From contig NZ_LUAV01000023.1 in NCBI RefSeq assembly GCF_002078505.1, positions 47,157 through 111,156 on the forward strand: DNA of 64,000 bases. Direction: 5' to 3'. The notes under the pieces were generated by a model. It was not told the origin of the DNA. It was given only the letters and a program-made list of their open reading frames with translations, and made no database searches. The position numbers and the translations under genes were made by a program. Positions 1 through 9,150 of this stretch are shown in pieces; the first letter of the stretch is position 1; each line of letters begins with the position of its first letter. Source of the stretch: Ensifer aridi. Its GTDB lineage: Bacteria > Pseudomonadota > Alphaproteobacteria > Rhizobiales > Rhizobiaceae.

Positions 1-1938
1 GCCGCGTTCGAAGGGGCGGTTCGCGACTTCCTGGCGCATCAGTTCGCTGGGCACCGGTATGTCTTCGCCATGCACGATCCGACCAGCGATCCGAAAGCCG
101 CAGAGGAGGGGGGTAAGCGTCCGCATGTGCATGCCCATGCGATCGTGGCGATGAAATCGGATTCCGGTGATCGCATCGAGACGACGCCTGCCGTGTTTCG
201 CGAATGGCGATCCGTCATGGCAGAGAAGGCGCGGGAGCACGGCATTGAGATGGAAATGACCGACCGGCGCGAGTTTGCCAGCCCGCCGGCATTCACGCGC
301 ACCCAGGTCCGGCCGGTGAGCCGAGAAGGCCGCACAGAGCATGTCGGGACGAGCGAGGCTGCGCAGGCGCGATACGACGCCAAGCGTAGCGGCCGACGCA
401 CGGTCGCGCAGAGCGACCGGAGCCGACAGTACATCATAAAGGTGCAGGAATCGTGGCAGAAGGTCGCCCTGTCGGGTGGTGATCGTCAGACCGTGGCCTA
501 TGCCATGCAGCATCGCAAGTACTTAGAATCAAGCATTTCGACAGCACAGACGGGAACGAGCGGCACTGTCATACGCGCGGATTTTGGATCGAACTTCCGC
601 ATCAATTTGGCTACACTGCAGGAGATGGTTTTGGAGGGTCAGGAATTGCGCGACATGTCACGAGCAGAGTTTGAGACCTACGAGAAGAAGGTCGAGACGG
701 CCTTGTTCAAGTTGGAGCGGTCGGTCTCGGCAGACGATCGGGCGGACTTTGACGAGATAGCCGGCCTCGCCCGAGATTTCGTCAATCAGAAGCGTGAGCT
801 GGTGGACCTTTACGAGCAGCGCAAAGAGGCATTGGCGGAGCAAGGTGGCGAAGCGCTTCGCAGCGAGCCGCGTGATTCGACCAACGACGAGTGGGACGCT
901 GCGGTCGCCAAGCACGGCGAGGCTGTTGTTGAGGCCGGCAACGAGGCCATGATCGAAATCGAGCACTATCGAGAGGGACTTGATCGGATCAAGGCCGGCG
1001 AGTTTTCGGCCGACCGCAAGGAAGGAATGCAGGCCGGGCTCAATCAAGCTCTGGAGCTGGCCGCGCAGTTGGCTGCCGAAGGAAACAGCTACCTGAGAGA
1101 CGTTGCCGAGCAGGACCAGGATTTGCGACAAGCCATCGATCGCGGGGAAAAACAAGCCGAAGTTGATCGACAGGATGACGGGCGCGCAGACGTCATAGAG
1201 GCAGTGCAGATGGTCATAGCCGAGCGCATTGACCGCCTGAACGAGCGTTTGAGCGACATTGCAGAGGACAGCTATGCGACCCGAAACGAGATATCTGCCG
1301 AACGGCAATTCCTCGCGGATATGAACGGGCAACTCGACAAGCTTGGACCGGGGGATGTTCTCGATCTCTCGCGGACGGAAACCGACTACGGCTATGATGA
1401 AGAGGAAGCCGCATCCGCTCGGGAGAGTGGCGTCGATTACGTTCCATCGATCGAGAGGGATCGGCAAGAGCACGAAAGCCACGTCGATAGTGTTGCTCCG
1501 CAGTTGGAGCAACTGAGAGCTCATGGCGTCACGGTCGCCACGGACTTTAAGGTTGCAGCGCCGCCGTCCCAAAGGGATTTCGACGCCTATATGGACGAGC
1601 TGGCGAAAGAGTTTGCGGAAGCAGAGCCCGACCTCGACGAAGAAAAGGGGAAGGCGCCGGCGAACGTCGATGTGATTGCCGAGCAGGGACGCGAAGCTCG
1701 CGATGAGCCGGATCGGCTGCCGATCGACAACGACACGCGCGAAGCTCACGAGTTCGCGTCCACCGTCGATGCTACAAATCGCCTACAAGATCGTCTAAAT
1801 AGGGATAAGGAAGTCGCTCAGCGCAGCGGAGAAACGACGCGGACAGACCCCGCCCAACAGCATATTCCTCGTCTCGAGGAGCTGGAGCGGGAACAGATGC
1901 AACAGAGGGAACGCGACCGCGACGACCGGGACCGTTAA
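1..1938 (+). CDS. Conjugative relaxase, VirD2/MobA-like (5' end outside window)
   Basis: The open frame enters from the left edge (frame 1) and has no stop before 1936-1938, so the N-terminus with the catalytic tyrosine is outside the window. The visible part starts with YVFAMHDP and, about 40 residues in, carries HVHAHAIVAMKSD. This matches the three-histidine metal motif of PF03432-type relaxases, which nick the transfer origin and pilot single-stranded DNA into a type IV secretion channel. The remaining roughly 550 residues are hydrophilic, rich in Glu, Asp, Arg and Gln, and probably helical. The first internal ATG, at 70, is not the true start. The gene fits the complete T4SS at 20969-33960 on the same replicon. 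The relaxase family call is firm; the exact MOB class cannot be assigned without the N-terminus. Confidence 0.85.
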   Translation, partial: AAFEGAVRDFLAHQFAGHRYVFAMHDPTSDPKAAEEGGKRPHVHAHAIVAMKSDSGDRIETTPAVFREWRSVMAEKAREHGIEMEMTDRREFASPPAFTRTQVRPVSREGRTEHVGTSEAAQARYDAKRSGRRTVAQSDRSRQYIIKVQESWQKVALSGGDRQTVAYAMQHRKYLESSISTAQTGTSGTVIRADFGSNFRINLATLQEMVLEGQELRDMSRAEFETYEKKVETALFKLERSVSADDRADFDEIAGLARDFVNQKRELVDLYEQRKEALAEQGGEALRSEPRDSTNDEWDAAVAKHGEAVVEAGNEAMIEIEHYREGLDRIKAGEFSADRKEGMQAGLNQALELAAQLAAEGNSYLRDVAEQDQDLRQAIDRGEKQAEVDRQDDGRADVIEAVQMVIAERIDRLNERLSDIAEDSYATRNEISAERQFLADMNGQLDKLGPGDVLDLSRTETDYGYDEEEAASARESGVDYVPSIERDRQEHESHVDSVAPQLEQLRAHGVTVATDFKVAAPPSQRDFDAYMDELAKEFAEAEPDLDEEKGKAPANVDVIAEQGREARDEPDRLPIDNDTREAHEFASTVDATNRLQDRLNRDKEVAQRSGETTRTDPAQQHIPRLEELEREQMQQRERDRDDRDR

Positions 1939-1944
1939 GAGGCA

Positions 1945-2154
1945 ATGCTCAACGATAACCGTCAACAATACGTCATCCAGACCGACTCCACCAAAGAGGA
2001 TGGGCTGGGGAAGGTGATTGCCTTCATCTTCGTCGCCAGCATGTTTCTAGCCTTCGTCCAGGAAGTCTTTGAATCGGTCATGGCCTGGTATCGTGACACG
2101 ATGGTCTGGCTAAATGACACCTCGGCCTATGTTGCCGGCTTCTGGCCTTTTTAA
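1945..2154 (+). CDS. Small single-pass membrane protein, unknown function
   Basis: A 69-residue protein starting 7 bases after the relaxase stop. A hydrophilic N-terminus (MLNDNRQQYVIQTD) is followed by one hydrophobic helix at about residues 24-44 (VIAFIFVASMFLAFVQEVF) and an aromatic C-terminus ending FWPF. The tight spacing suggests cotranscription with the relaxase and a role in transfer, but no family was recognised. The IS1182-type element begins about 70 bases downstream, so anything that once followed this gene has been separated from it. Confidence 0.55.
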   Translation: MLNDNRQQYVIQTDSTKEDGLGKVIAFIFVASMFLAFVQEVFESVMAWYRDTMVWLNDTSAYVAGFWPF

Positions 2155-2222
2155 GGGCTCAGCTCTATTTCGAGATCGGCGCCAATCGACCATTCCTAGT
2201 GCAGACCTGGCGGCTTTGGGTG

Positions 2223-3428
2223 GAGGCTGTGTGAAAACTCCCGCGCATGATAGCCTACCTCGAGTTGAGCGGGAGATTCGGCATGGCGGGTTTCATCGAG
2301 GGTAAGGACCGCCGAGAACTGTCGTTCTTGCCGGAATGCCTCGATGACTATGTCGCCGAAGACAACCCGGTCCGCGTCGTCGATGTCTTCATTGACGAAC
2401 TGGACTTGAGCGGATTGGGCTTTGCGGCGCCAGCGGCGACAGGGCGGCCGGGCTATCGCCCCGCGACGATGCTGAAGCTCTACCTCTATGGCTACCTCAA
2501 CCAGGTGCAGTCGAGCCGACGACTGGAGCGCCTCGCACGCCTGCGCCAGCAGATGCGCGATCTGAAAGCGATGGAGCACGCCGTCGCGGCAGCACCCGAC
2601 CGACAGGTCTCGCTGACCGATCCCGATGCCCGCGCCATGGCCACCAACGGCAAGGGTACCGGCCTCGTCGGCTACAACGTCCAGGCGGCGGTGGACACGA
2701 AGCATCATCTGGTCATGGCGCATGAGGTCACCAATGTCGGTCATGACCGCAGTCAACTTGCCAGCATGGGCCAGCAAGCGAAGGAGGCGACCGGCGCGGA
2801 TGAGCTGACCGTGCTGGCCGATCGCGGCTACTTCTCGGGCGAAGAAGTGCTCGCCTGCGACGCGGCGGGCATAAAGGCCATCGTGCCGAAGTCGCTCACC
2901 TCAAGCGGCCTGAAACGTGGCTTCTTCGGCAAGCAAGACTTCGTCTTCGACGCCGACCGGGATCTGTATGTTTGTCCGGCCGGACAGGAACTGACCAGAG
3001 GCGGGCACCGATCGGATCGCGAAGGCGACGTCATCTTCTATCGCCATTTGACCGCCTGCTCGACCTGCGAACTCAAGCCCCGCTGCACGCCCGAGAAGCT
3101 TCGGCGCATCCGGCGCTGGGAGCATGAGCAGGTGATCGACGCCATGCAGGCCAGGCTCGACCGCATGCCCGGTGCCATGCGGGTGCGGCGGCAAACGGTC
3201 GAGCATGTCTTCGGGACCATCAAGGACTGGATGGGCCGAGGCCACTTCCTCACCCGGCGGCTCCCCAACGTCGGAACCGAGATGAGCCTCCATGTCCTCG
3301 CCTACAACCTCAAACGGGCGATCGCCATCCTCGGAGTACCGATGTTGATGAAGGCGATGAGGGCCTAATCCTTCAGAGCGTCTGTGCTTCACCAGACCAC
3401 ACAGCACCAGGCGTTTCCACACAGCCTC
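2223..3428 (+). mobile_element. IS1182-family insertion sequence, internally deleted
   Basis: A transposase of IS1182/IS5-superfamily type is bounded by an 18-base imperfect inverted repeat. The left end at 2223-2240 reads gaggctgtgtgaaaactc and the complement of the right end at 3411-3428 reads gaggctgtgtggaaacgc (14 of 18 match). At about 1.2 kb the element is shorter than the roughly 1.5-1.6 kb usual for the group, in line with the deletion inside the transposase. No obvious target-site duplication could be made out next to the repeats. It separates the relaxase module from the catabolic island and is likely a scar of replicon rearrangement. Confidence 0.8.
2283..3368 (+). pseudogene. IS1182-family transposase with in-frame deletion of the first catalytic block
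   Basis: The protein opens MAGFIEGKDRRELSFLPECL and keeps YRPATMLKLYLYGYLNQVQS, the signatures of IS1182 transposases. After QSSRRLERLA it jumps straight to RLRQQMRDLKAMEHAV. In full-length relatives about 100-110 residues lie between these blocks, including the first catalytic aspartate in an AIDGSKF-type motif. The later catalytic region (VLADRGYFSGEE, and VEHVFGTIKDW with the glutamate) is intact. The frame stays open, which points to an in-frame deletion and a transposase that should be inactive in cis. The start at 2283 is the family-typical one; an earlier ATG at 2247 lies just inside the terminal repeat. Confidence 0.8.
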
Positions 3429-3900
3429 GGTGGACAGCCGAAGTTCGGACGCCCCGCGGTCGAGGTCTGGTTCGCGCCAAATAGCGATCATCCCGGAGAG
3501 GAGATTGGGCCGTTCGGGGCGGCTCTAAGCAGTTCACAGCCACTCACATTGTCTTTCTTGGTCTTTTTGCGGCCCAGCCCGCTCATATCGTTGTAGGTAA
3601 GTGTTCCAACCCCCAGTCCGTGTGACGACCAGGCGTGCGCACCGGGTTTTCCCACTTGATGCGTTTCAGGTCGACGAGGTTCCAGAGAACGATGCGAATA
3701 CAAACGAAGGCACTTCCCAATCCGAGCGACTTCGTCTGAACGGCACGCGATCGCATAATGATTGTCACGTCAGATGTGCGAACGGTCACCAGGCTTGGGG
3801 CGCACGAGTGTCAACCGACCATCAAAGTGCAAATCCCAGCCGAAATCCAAATCGAATGGCTCTCACGAAAGATGAGTATCCCCCAGACCCGCAAGGGATC
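3429..3900. other. Intergenic stretch without recognised gene
   Basis: About 470 bases between the right end of the insertion sequence and the exporter operon. Short frames on both strands show no family signature, start-site context or conserved motif. The stretch may hold decayed sequence left by insertion of the element. The convergent side carries only the stop of the minus-strand exporter operon at 3901. Confidence 0.5.
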
Positions 3901-4695
3901 TCAATCCTTGCGGAAGACCACGCTTGCGCCCCAACCGGTCATGATCGCCAGTGCGACGGCGAAGAGGCCGTAAATAATCGGCTGGTCGTGCGCCGCGCGG
4001 GTGATCGCCTGTTCGAGGCCGGTCTTGACGACCCTGAGCGGCAAGGCTTTCGCGACAACAAACATTCCGTCGCGGAAGAGATATGCGTGCACAAAATGCA
4101 CGCCGTTTGGGACATTGGCCGGCAAGCGCAATGACGCCTTGAAAAGGCTCGAGCTGATGAACTGCACACCGCCCGGATCGCGCTGGTAAACGCCGCTGTC
4201 TTCGCGGACGCGTCGAAAGGCATTGCGGAATTCGACGAGGTTGCCGCCGTCGCCGATCAAGCCGAGCGGCTCCAGGCGCAAGTGATCGACCCCGATGCCG
4301 GTGTTGGCGATGACCCTCGGCGGCGCGATCGTCCCAATGTCGCGCGTGCTCGCCAGCGAATAGGATTCCGGCACCAGCTCGAAAGTCATCGACAACGTCT
4401 TGACCCAGATGCCGAAGACTCGCTCGTTCTTGCGCACCGTCGCATTATCTTTCGGTCCCTCGAGCGTGACGACGACATTGTATTTGCCCTGGGCCAGAAG
4501 GTTGGAGTCAGAGCCGTCGATGGCGCCGAAGATCGTCAGGTCGGCGCCGCGGAAATCGGAGGTAATGGCGATTTCGTCCGTCGAAGTGCCTATCTCCAGC
4601 TTCTCGGTAAAGTCACCGTTTTGGGGCTGCGGCTGTGCACCAGCCTGTGCAGCGCCACCGAATGCGAGAAGAGCGAGAAGAGCGAGGCGGATCAT
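3901..4695 (-). CDS. TIGR02186-type membrane-anchored periplasmic protein, partner of TSUP exporter
   Basis: 264 residues: a signal peptide (MIRLALLALLAFGGAAQAGA), a large extracytoplasmic domain, and a C-terminal transmembrane helix at about residues 240-261 before a cytoplasmic FRKD tail. The type and its position directly after a TauE/SafE-family exporter match the TIGR02186 family found in many alphaproteobacteria; its biochemical role is not known. The ATG at 4693-4695 overlaps the exporter stop in an ATGA junction, indicating translational coupling. A longer frame running in from the exporter gene is only an out-of-frame read-through. Here it probably assists export of sulfite or sulfate (inference). 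Confidence 0.8.
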   Translation of the reverse strand: MIRLALLALLAFGGAAQAGAQPQPQNGDFTEKLEIGTSTDEIAITSDFRGADLTIFGAIDGSDSNLLAQGKYNVVVTLEGPKDNATVRKNERVFGIWVKTLSMTFELVPESYSLASTRDIGTIAPPRVIANTGIGVDHLRLEPLGLIGDGGNLVEFRNAFRRVREDSGVYQRDPGGVQFISSSLFKASLRLPANVPNGVHFVHAYLFRDGMFVVAKALPLRVVKTGLEQAITRAAHDQPIIYGLFAVALAIMTGWGASVVFRKD

Positions 4696-5621
4696 CTGGA
4701 ACCATCTCCTCCCGAAACGACCGAGTAGATGTCCTTCGGCGGAATGATGAGCTCGATCGACAGGCGGATGCCGACGGCAAGGACTAGCAGCGCCAGCAGC
4801 GCCCGCAATTGTTCGCCCCGCAGCCGCTGGCCGACGCGCACGCCGTATTGGGCGCCGATGACGCCGGCGATCATCAGGACGAAGGCGAGCACGATATCGA
4901 CAGTATAGTTGGTCGAGGCCTGGACGATGACCGTATAGGCGGAGACGAAGACGATCTGGAAGAGCGAGGTCCCGACGACGACGCTGGTCGGGATGCGCAG
5001 CAGATAGATCATCGCCGGCACCATGATGAAGCCGCCGCCGACGCCCATGACCGACGTCAGGATGCCGATGCAGAAGCCGAGCGTGGCGACCGGGATGACG
5101 CTCAGATAGATCTTCGACTTCTTGAAGCGCATCTTCAGCGGCAGCCCGTGGATCCAATTGTGCTGGCCGGGCCGGCGCAACTGCGTGGGCTTGTTTTTCG
5201 CGGTCTTGCGCATGGCGCCGATGCTCTCCCAGAGCATCAGGCCGCCGACCGAACCGAGCAGCACGACGTAAAGCAGCGAAATCACCAGGTCGAGCTGGCC
5301 CATCCGGCGCAGGATCGAAAACAGCCAGACGCCCAAGGTCGCTCCGACGAGGCCGCCGCAGAGCAGGACCGTCCCGAGCTTGATGTCGATCGTGCCGCGG
5401 CGGAAATGGGTGATGGCGCCTGAGATCGACGAGGCCACCACCTGATTGGCGCCGGTCGCTACCGCCACCACCGGCGGAATGTTGTAGAAGATCAGGAGCG
5501 GCGTGATCAGGAAGCCGCCGCCGACGCCGAACATGCCCGACAGAAAACCGACGGCGGCCCCCATGCCGAGGATGATGAGGATGTTCACCGATAGCTCCGC
5601 AATCGGCAGATAGATGGACAC
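4692..5621 (-). CDS. TauE/SafE-family (TSUP) anion exporter
   Basis: A 309-residue polytopic membrane protein with the two internal repeats typical of TSUP transporters (PF01925), each marked by a glycine motif: GMFGVGGGFLITPLLI near residue 35 and SVMGVGGGFIMVPAM near residue 195. About eight hydrophobic segments are visible. Family members export sulfite, sulfoacetate or related sulfur anions. The gene sits just downstream of choline sulfatase on the same strand and is coupled to the TIGR02186 protein, so removal of sulfate or sulfite released from sulfate esters is a reasonable role. The substrate is inferred from context, not shown. Confidence 0.88.
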   Translation of the reverse strand: MSIYLPIAELSVNILIILGMGAAVGFLSGMFGVGGGFLITPLLIFYNIPPVVAVATGANQVVASSISGAITHFRRGTIDIKLGTVLLCGGLVGATLGVWLFSILRRMGQLDLVISLLYVVLLGSVGGLMLWESIGAMRKTAKNKPTQLRRPGQHNWIHGLPLKMRFKKSKIYLSVIPVATLGFCIGILTSVMGVGGGFIMVPAMIYLLRIPTSVVVGTSLFQIVFVSAYTVIVQASTNYTVDIVLAFVLMIAGVIGAQYGVRVGQRLRGEQLRALLALLVLAVGIRLSIELIIPPKDIYSVVSGGDGSR

Positions 5622-5669
5622 GGGAGGATCTCAACAAGTGGAGTAATGGCTGCTAGACGGCTTTGAGGT

Positions 5670-7181
5670 TCACTCTCGCGGATACCGCTGCTTTTCCTCG
5701 AGCACGTTCAAGTCCATATGGTTCCGCATGTATTGTTCCGACGCCTTCTGCAGCGGCTGATAGTCCCAAGGATAGTAGGCGCCGTTGCGCAAAGCCGTAT
5801 AGACCACCCACCGGCGTGCCTGGCTCTCCCGGATGGCGGCGTCGAACGCCGCCAGGTTCCAGCGTTTCTCGCACTCGGCGGTCAGACGAGCGAGATTGTC
5901 CTGGTATTGCGGATTCTCTGCGAGGTTCTGCAATTCGTCGGGATCGGCGTCGAGATTGAAGAGAAGCGGCGGGTCCTTGTCGCAGAGCATGAGCTTGTGT
6001 GCACCCGCCCTGAGGCCGACAAGCGGGGCTTCCGAGCCTTCGGCCGCATATTCCATTGGCACCGGCCCGCGACCACCTTCAGCACGGACGAGCGGCCCGA
6101 GGTCCTCGCCGTCCGTCCACGGCTGCACGGAGGCGATGTCGAGTCCGGCGATGGCGGCTATGGTGGGCGTGACGTCGAGCGTCGAGACCGGCGTTTCTAT
6201 TCGCCCGGGCTTCCAGCCGGGCGCTGATATCATCAGCGGCACGCGCGCTGATCCCTCGAAGAAGCTCATCTTGAACCACAGTCCGCGCTCTCCGAGCATA
6301 TCGCCGTGGTCGGATACGAACAGCACCACCGTATTGTCACGCATGCCGGTTCGCTCGAGCACGTCAACGATCTCGCCGATCTTCTCATCAACATAGGAGA
6401 TGTTGGCGAAGTAGCCGCGGCGTGCCCGCCGCACATCGTCAGGCGAAATCTCGAAGGACTCGTGGTCGCAGGCGACCAGAAGCCGCTGCGAATGCGGATC
6501 CTGCTCGTCGAAAGGAATGGCTTCGACCCTGGGCTCGAGAGCGGGGCAATCTTCGTAGAGATCCCAGAAACGCTTGCGGGCGACGTAGGGATCGTGCGGG
6601 TGGGTGAAGCTGACCGTCAGGCACCACGGCCTCTCATCATTGCTGCGAGCAAGGTCATAGAGTTTCCGGGTGCCGTGATAGGCGACCTCGTCGTCATACT
6701 CCATCTGGTTGGTGATCTCGGCGGTTCCAGCCCCCGTGACCGAACCGAGATTGTGGTACCACCAGTCGATGCGTTCGCCGGGCTTGCGATAGTCGGGCGT
6801 CCAACCAAAATCCGCCGGATAGATATCCGTCGTCAGCCGCTCTTCAAACCCATGCAGTTGATCCGGCCCGACGAAGTGCATCTTCCCCGAGAGACAGGTC
6901 TGATATCCCGCAGAGCGCAGGTGATGCGCGAAGGTCGGGATGTCGGAGGCAAATTCGGCGGCGTTGTCGTAAACCCGCGTCCGGCTCGGAAGCTGCCCCG
7001 ACATGAAGGATGCACGCGCCGGTGCGCAAAGCGGACTGGCGGTGTAGGTATTGGCGAATCGAACCGAGCGCTCGGCCAGCGCCTTGAGATGAGGCGCATG
7101 CAGGAAATCGGCCGGCCCGTCTGGAAACAATGTTCCATTGAACTGATCGACCATCAGGATGAGAATGTTGGGTCGTGACAC
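5670..7181 (-). CDS. betC: Choline-sulfatase
   Basis: A 503-residue sulfatase that hydrolyses choline-O-sulfate to choline and sulfate in the cytoplasm. The C-x-A-x-R formylglycine signature appears as SPLCAPARASF with Cys52 as the residue to be modified. Metal-site motifs are NILILMVDQ near the N-terminus and VSDHGDMLGERG further on, and the choline-sulfatase-specific C-terminus is present (TALRNGAYYPWDYQP). Start: GTG at 7181 preceded by AAGGAGCTT. The gene lies 18 bases behind choX, so the binding protein and enzyme share a transcript. The genes usually found with betC in rhizobia (betI, betA, betB directly adjacent) are absent, although a BetB homologue lies about 10 kb away. Confidence 0.95.
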   Translation of the reverse strand: MSRPNILILMVDQFNGTLFPDGPADFLHAPHLKALAERSVRFANTYTASPLCAPARASFMSGQLPSRTRVYDNAAEFASDIPTFAHHLRSAGYQTCLSGKMHFVGPDQLHGFEERLTTDIYPADFGWTPDYRKPGERIDWWYHNLGSVTGAGTAEITNQMEYDDEVAYHGTRKLYDLARSNDERPWCLTVSFTHPHDPYVARKRFWDLYEDCPALEPRVEAIPFDEQDPHSQRLLVACDHESFEISPDDVRRARRGYFANISYVDEKIGEIVDVLERTGMRDNTVVLFVSDHGDMLGERGLWFKMSFFEGSARVPLMISAPGWKPGRIETPVSTLDVTPTIAAIAGLDIASVQPWTDGEDLGPLVRAEGGRGPVPMEYAAEGSEAPLVGLRAGAHKLMLCDKDPPLLFNLDADPDELQNLAENPQYQDNLARLTAECEKRWNLAAFDAAIRESQARRWVVYTALRNGAYYPWDYQPLQKASEQYMRNHMDLNVLEEKQRYPRE

Positions 7182-7199
7182 GATTAAGCTCCTTGCCGT

Positions 7200-8150
7200 C
7201 TAGAGCCCCAGAGACGCCTTGACGGCGTCCAGTCCGCGAGCACCATCGAAGGTCGTGACCCCCGCCAGCCAGGCATCGAGAGGCTGCGGGTTCTCCTTGA
7301 GCCAGGCTGCTGCCGCTTCTTTCGGATCTTCGCCTTCGAGGATTTTTCCCATCAGCGCGTTTTCCATCGCGATGTCGAAGGACAGGTTTTGGAAGAAGCC
7401 GGCGGCGTTGGGGCACATTTTTGTCCAACCAGTGCGCGCAAGCGTGTAGACCTCGGCGCCGCCGTAGTTTGGTCCAAAATACGCGTCGCCACCGGAGAGA
7501 TATTCAATGTCAAATCGGTTGTTCATCGGATGCGGCGCCCAAGCGAGGAAAACGATTGGCTCTTTGTTCTTGGCGGCCCGTTCGACCTGGGAAAGCATTG
7601 CCTGCTCGCTCGACTCCACCAATCCCCACTTTCCAAGACCGAAGTCGTTGGCTTCGATCATCTTCTGAATGCTGGCATTGGCCGGTGCACCTGGCTCGAT
7701 GCCGTAGATCGTCTGCTTGAACTCTTCTGCGTGCTTCTGGAGGTCCGAGAAATCCTTGATGCCCTTCTCGGCGACGTAGGCAGGTACCGCCAGGGTGAAT
7801 TTCGCCCCCTCGAGATTGCGGTTGACGATCTCCACCGCGTCGGCTTTCTTGAGATCGTTGATGAAGGCCGTCTGTGCGGGCATCCAGTTGCCAAGGAAGA
7901 CATCGATCTCCTTGTTCTTCATCGACTCGTAGCCGATCGGCACAGACAAAGTCTTGATGTCGGTCTCATAGCCCAAGGCCGCGAGCAGAACGCTGGCGAC
8001 GGCGTTGGTTGCGGTGATGTCGGTCCAGCCCGGGTCCGACATTCGGATGACCTGGCAGGCCTCCTCATCTGCAGCCCGCGCGCCCGTGACGCAAACGCCG
8101 GCGCAAATGAGGACTCCGAGCAGGCGGAAAACGACAGAACTTTTCTTCAT
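7200..8150 (-). CDS. choX: Choline ABC transporter substrate-binding protein
   Basis: 316 residues with a signal peptide ending near residue 26 (VTGARAADEEACQ), followed by an OpuAC-type fold. The sequence CQVIRMSDPGWTDITATN, and later FLGNWMPAQ and VFLAWAPHPMNN, supply the aromatic residues expected of the choline box in ChoX of Sinorhizobium. It captures choline in the periplasm for an ABC importer. Start ATG 8150 has AGAGGGAT upstream. It is the first gene of the choX-betC transcript and is divergent from a LysR-type regulator of the choline-sulfate type. No cognate choW/choV permease or ATPase gene is in the window, so the protein must use a transporter encoded elsewhere. Confidence 0.92.
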   Translation of the reverse strand: MKKSSVVFRLLGVLICAGVCVTGARAADEEACQVIRMSDPGWTDITATNAVASVLLAALGYETDIKTLSVPIGYESMKNKEIDVFLGNWMPAQTAFINDLKKADAVEIVNRNLEGAKFTLAVPAYVAEKGIKDFSDLQKHAEEFKQTIYGIEPGAPANASIQKMIEANDFGLGKWGLVESSEQAMLSQVERAAKNKEPIVFLAWAPHPMNNRFDIEYLSGGDAYFGPNYGGAEVYTLARTGWTKMCPNAAGFFQNLSFDIAMENALMGKILEGEDPKEAAAAWLKENPQPLDAWLAGVTTFDGARGLDAVKASLGL

Positions 8151-8247
8151 CGCGATCCCTCTTGTGTTATTAGATTTCTTTATTCATGATCCGCACTGTT
8201 CCCCGTGTGAAGACGGATTTTCTTAATATCAGACAAAGGGATTTTTT
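8151..8247. promoter_or_regulatory. Divergent promoter region of choX-betC and its LysR regulator
   Basis: A 97-base AT-rich gap between two divergently transcribed genes, the normal site for LysR binding. A good ribosome-binding site lies at each end: AGAGGGAT for choX, and AAAGGGA before 8248. Individual -35/-10 boxes were not assigned with confidence. Confidence 0.5.
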
Positions 8248-9150
8248 ATGGGAGATCGGCCGGTGGAGCTTGGCTGGATGCGCCTGTTTGCTGAGGTGGG
8301 CAGGCGACGCAGCCTTTCGTCAGCCGCCGCCGCGCTCGGGTTGACGCAGCCTGCCATCAGCTATCAGATCCGCCGAATAGAGGAGCAAATGGGCGTGGCC
8401 CTGCTGTTACGCGTACACCGCGGGGTCGAACTCACTCGCGAAGGCCAGGCGGTTTTCGAGGTTGCATCAAGGGCCGTCGCGGAGATCGACGGTCTGGTTC
8501 GTGGTTTTCGCGCCGAAAAGGAGCGCGCGACGATACGATTGCAGACAGACTATGCTTTTTCCGCGCTCTGGCTCATTCCGCGGATGCACGCGTTTCGGAT
8601 GCTCCATCCGCAGCTCGATATTCAAATCGTTGCCACGCAACGATTTGAGCGCAGTGCGATGAGGGACAACGATGTCGCTGTCGTTTTCGGCGCGAAGAGC
8701 AATATCGGCTCTGATGCCGTGTTGCTCTTGCCCGAAGTCGTGACACCGGTATGCGCTCCAACCTTTCTTAAAGACAATGGACCTTTCGGCGAACCTTCAG
8801 CACTCGCAAAATCGACCCTGATCCACCTTGATGCATCGTCTGGTTCACCGTGGTTCGAATGGAAAAGCTATCTTTCGCATTTCAACACCGTACGCGATGC
8901 ACATGCAGGTCACGTCGATTTGCGGTTCAATACCTACTCCCTTGTAGTGCAGGCTGCGGTGGCAGGGCAGGGCATCGCGATCGGCTGGAGTGCTCTCGTC
9001 GATTCACTGCTTTCATCGGGTATGCTTGTCGAGGCGGGACCGACGGTTGGGGCTCCCGAAAGGGGCTATTGGCTGCTTCCACCTTCGCGGGCGGACACGA
9101 ATACGGGCCACCTCAGCGCTTGGCTGGCCGCGAACGCCCGGTCCGGATAG
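8248..9150 (+). CDS. LysR-family regulator of choline-sulfate utilisation
   Basis: A 300-residue LysR protein with an N-terminal winged helix (SLSSAAAALGLTQPAISYQIRR at about residues 20-42, split by turn glycines) and a periplasmic-binding-like effector domain. It is divergent from choX-betC across a 97-base gap, which fits the putative choline-sulfate utilisation transcription factor family (TIGR03418) normally encoded beside TIGR03414 (choline-binding) and TIGR03417 (sulfatase) proteins. The start ATG at 8248 follows AAAGGGATTTTTT. It likely binds the shared promoter and responds to choline or choline-O-sulfate; the effector is inferred. Confidence 0.85.
   Translation: MGDRPVELGWMRLFAEVGRRRSLSSAAAALGLTQPAISYQIRRIEEQMGVALLLRVHRGVELTREGQAVFEVASRAVAEIDGLVRGFRAEKERATIRLQTDYAFSALWLIPRMHAFRMLHPQLDIQIVATQRFERSAMRDNDVAVVFGAKSNIGSDAVLLLPEVVTPVCAPTFLKDNGPFGEPSALAKSTLIHLDASSGSPWFEWKSYLSHFNTVRDAHAGHVDLRFNTYSLVVQAAVAGQGIAIGWSALVDSLLSSGMLVEAGPTVGAPERGYWLLPPSRADTNTGHLSAWLAANARSG

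Noticed and set aside
658..1749. A 363-residue minus-strand gene inside the relaxase
   Set aside because: It is the reverse shadow of the relaxase frame, with no start context or family motif.
3901..5637. One 578-residue minus-strand frame covering both exporter and TIGR02186 protein
   Set aside because: The right two-thirds is an out-of-frame translation of the TSUP exporter; the genuine protein starts at 4695 and overlaps the exporter stop by 4 bases.
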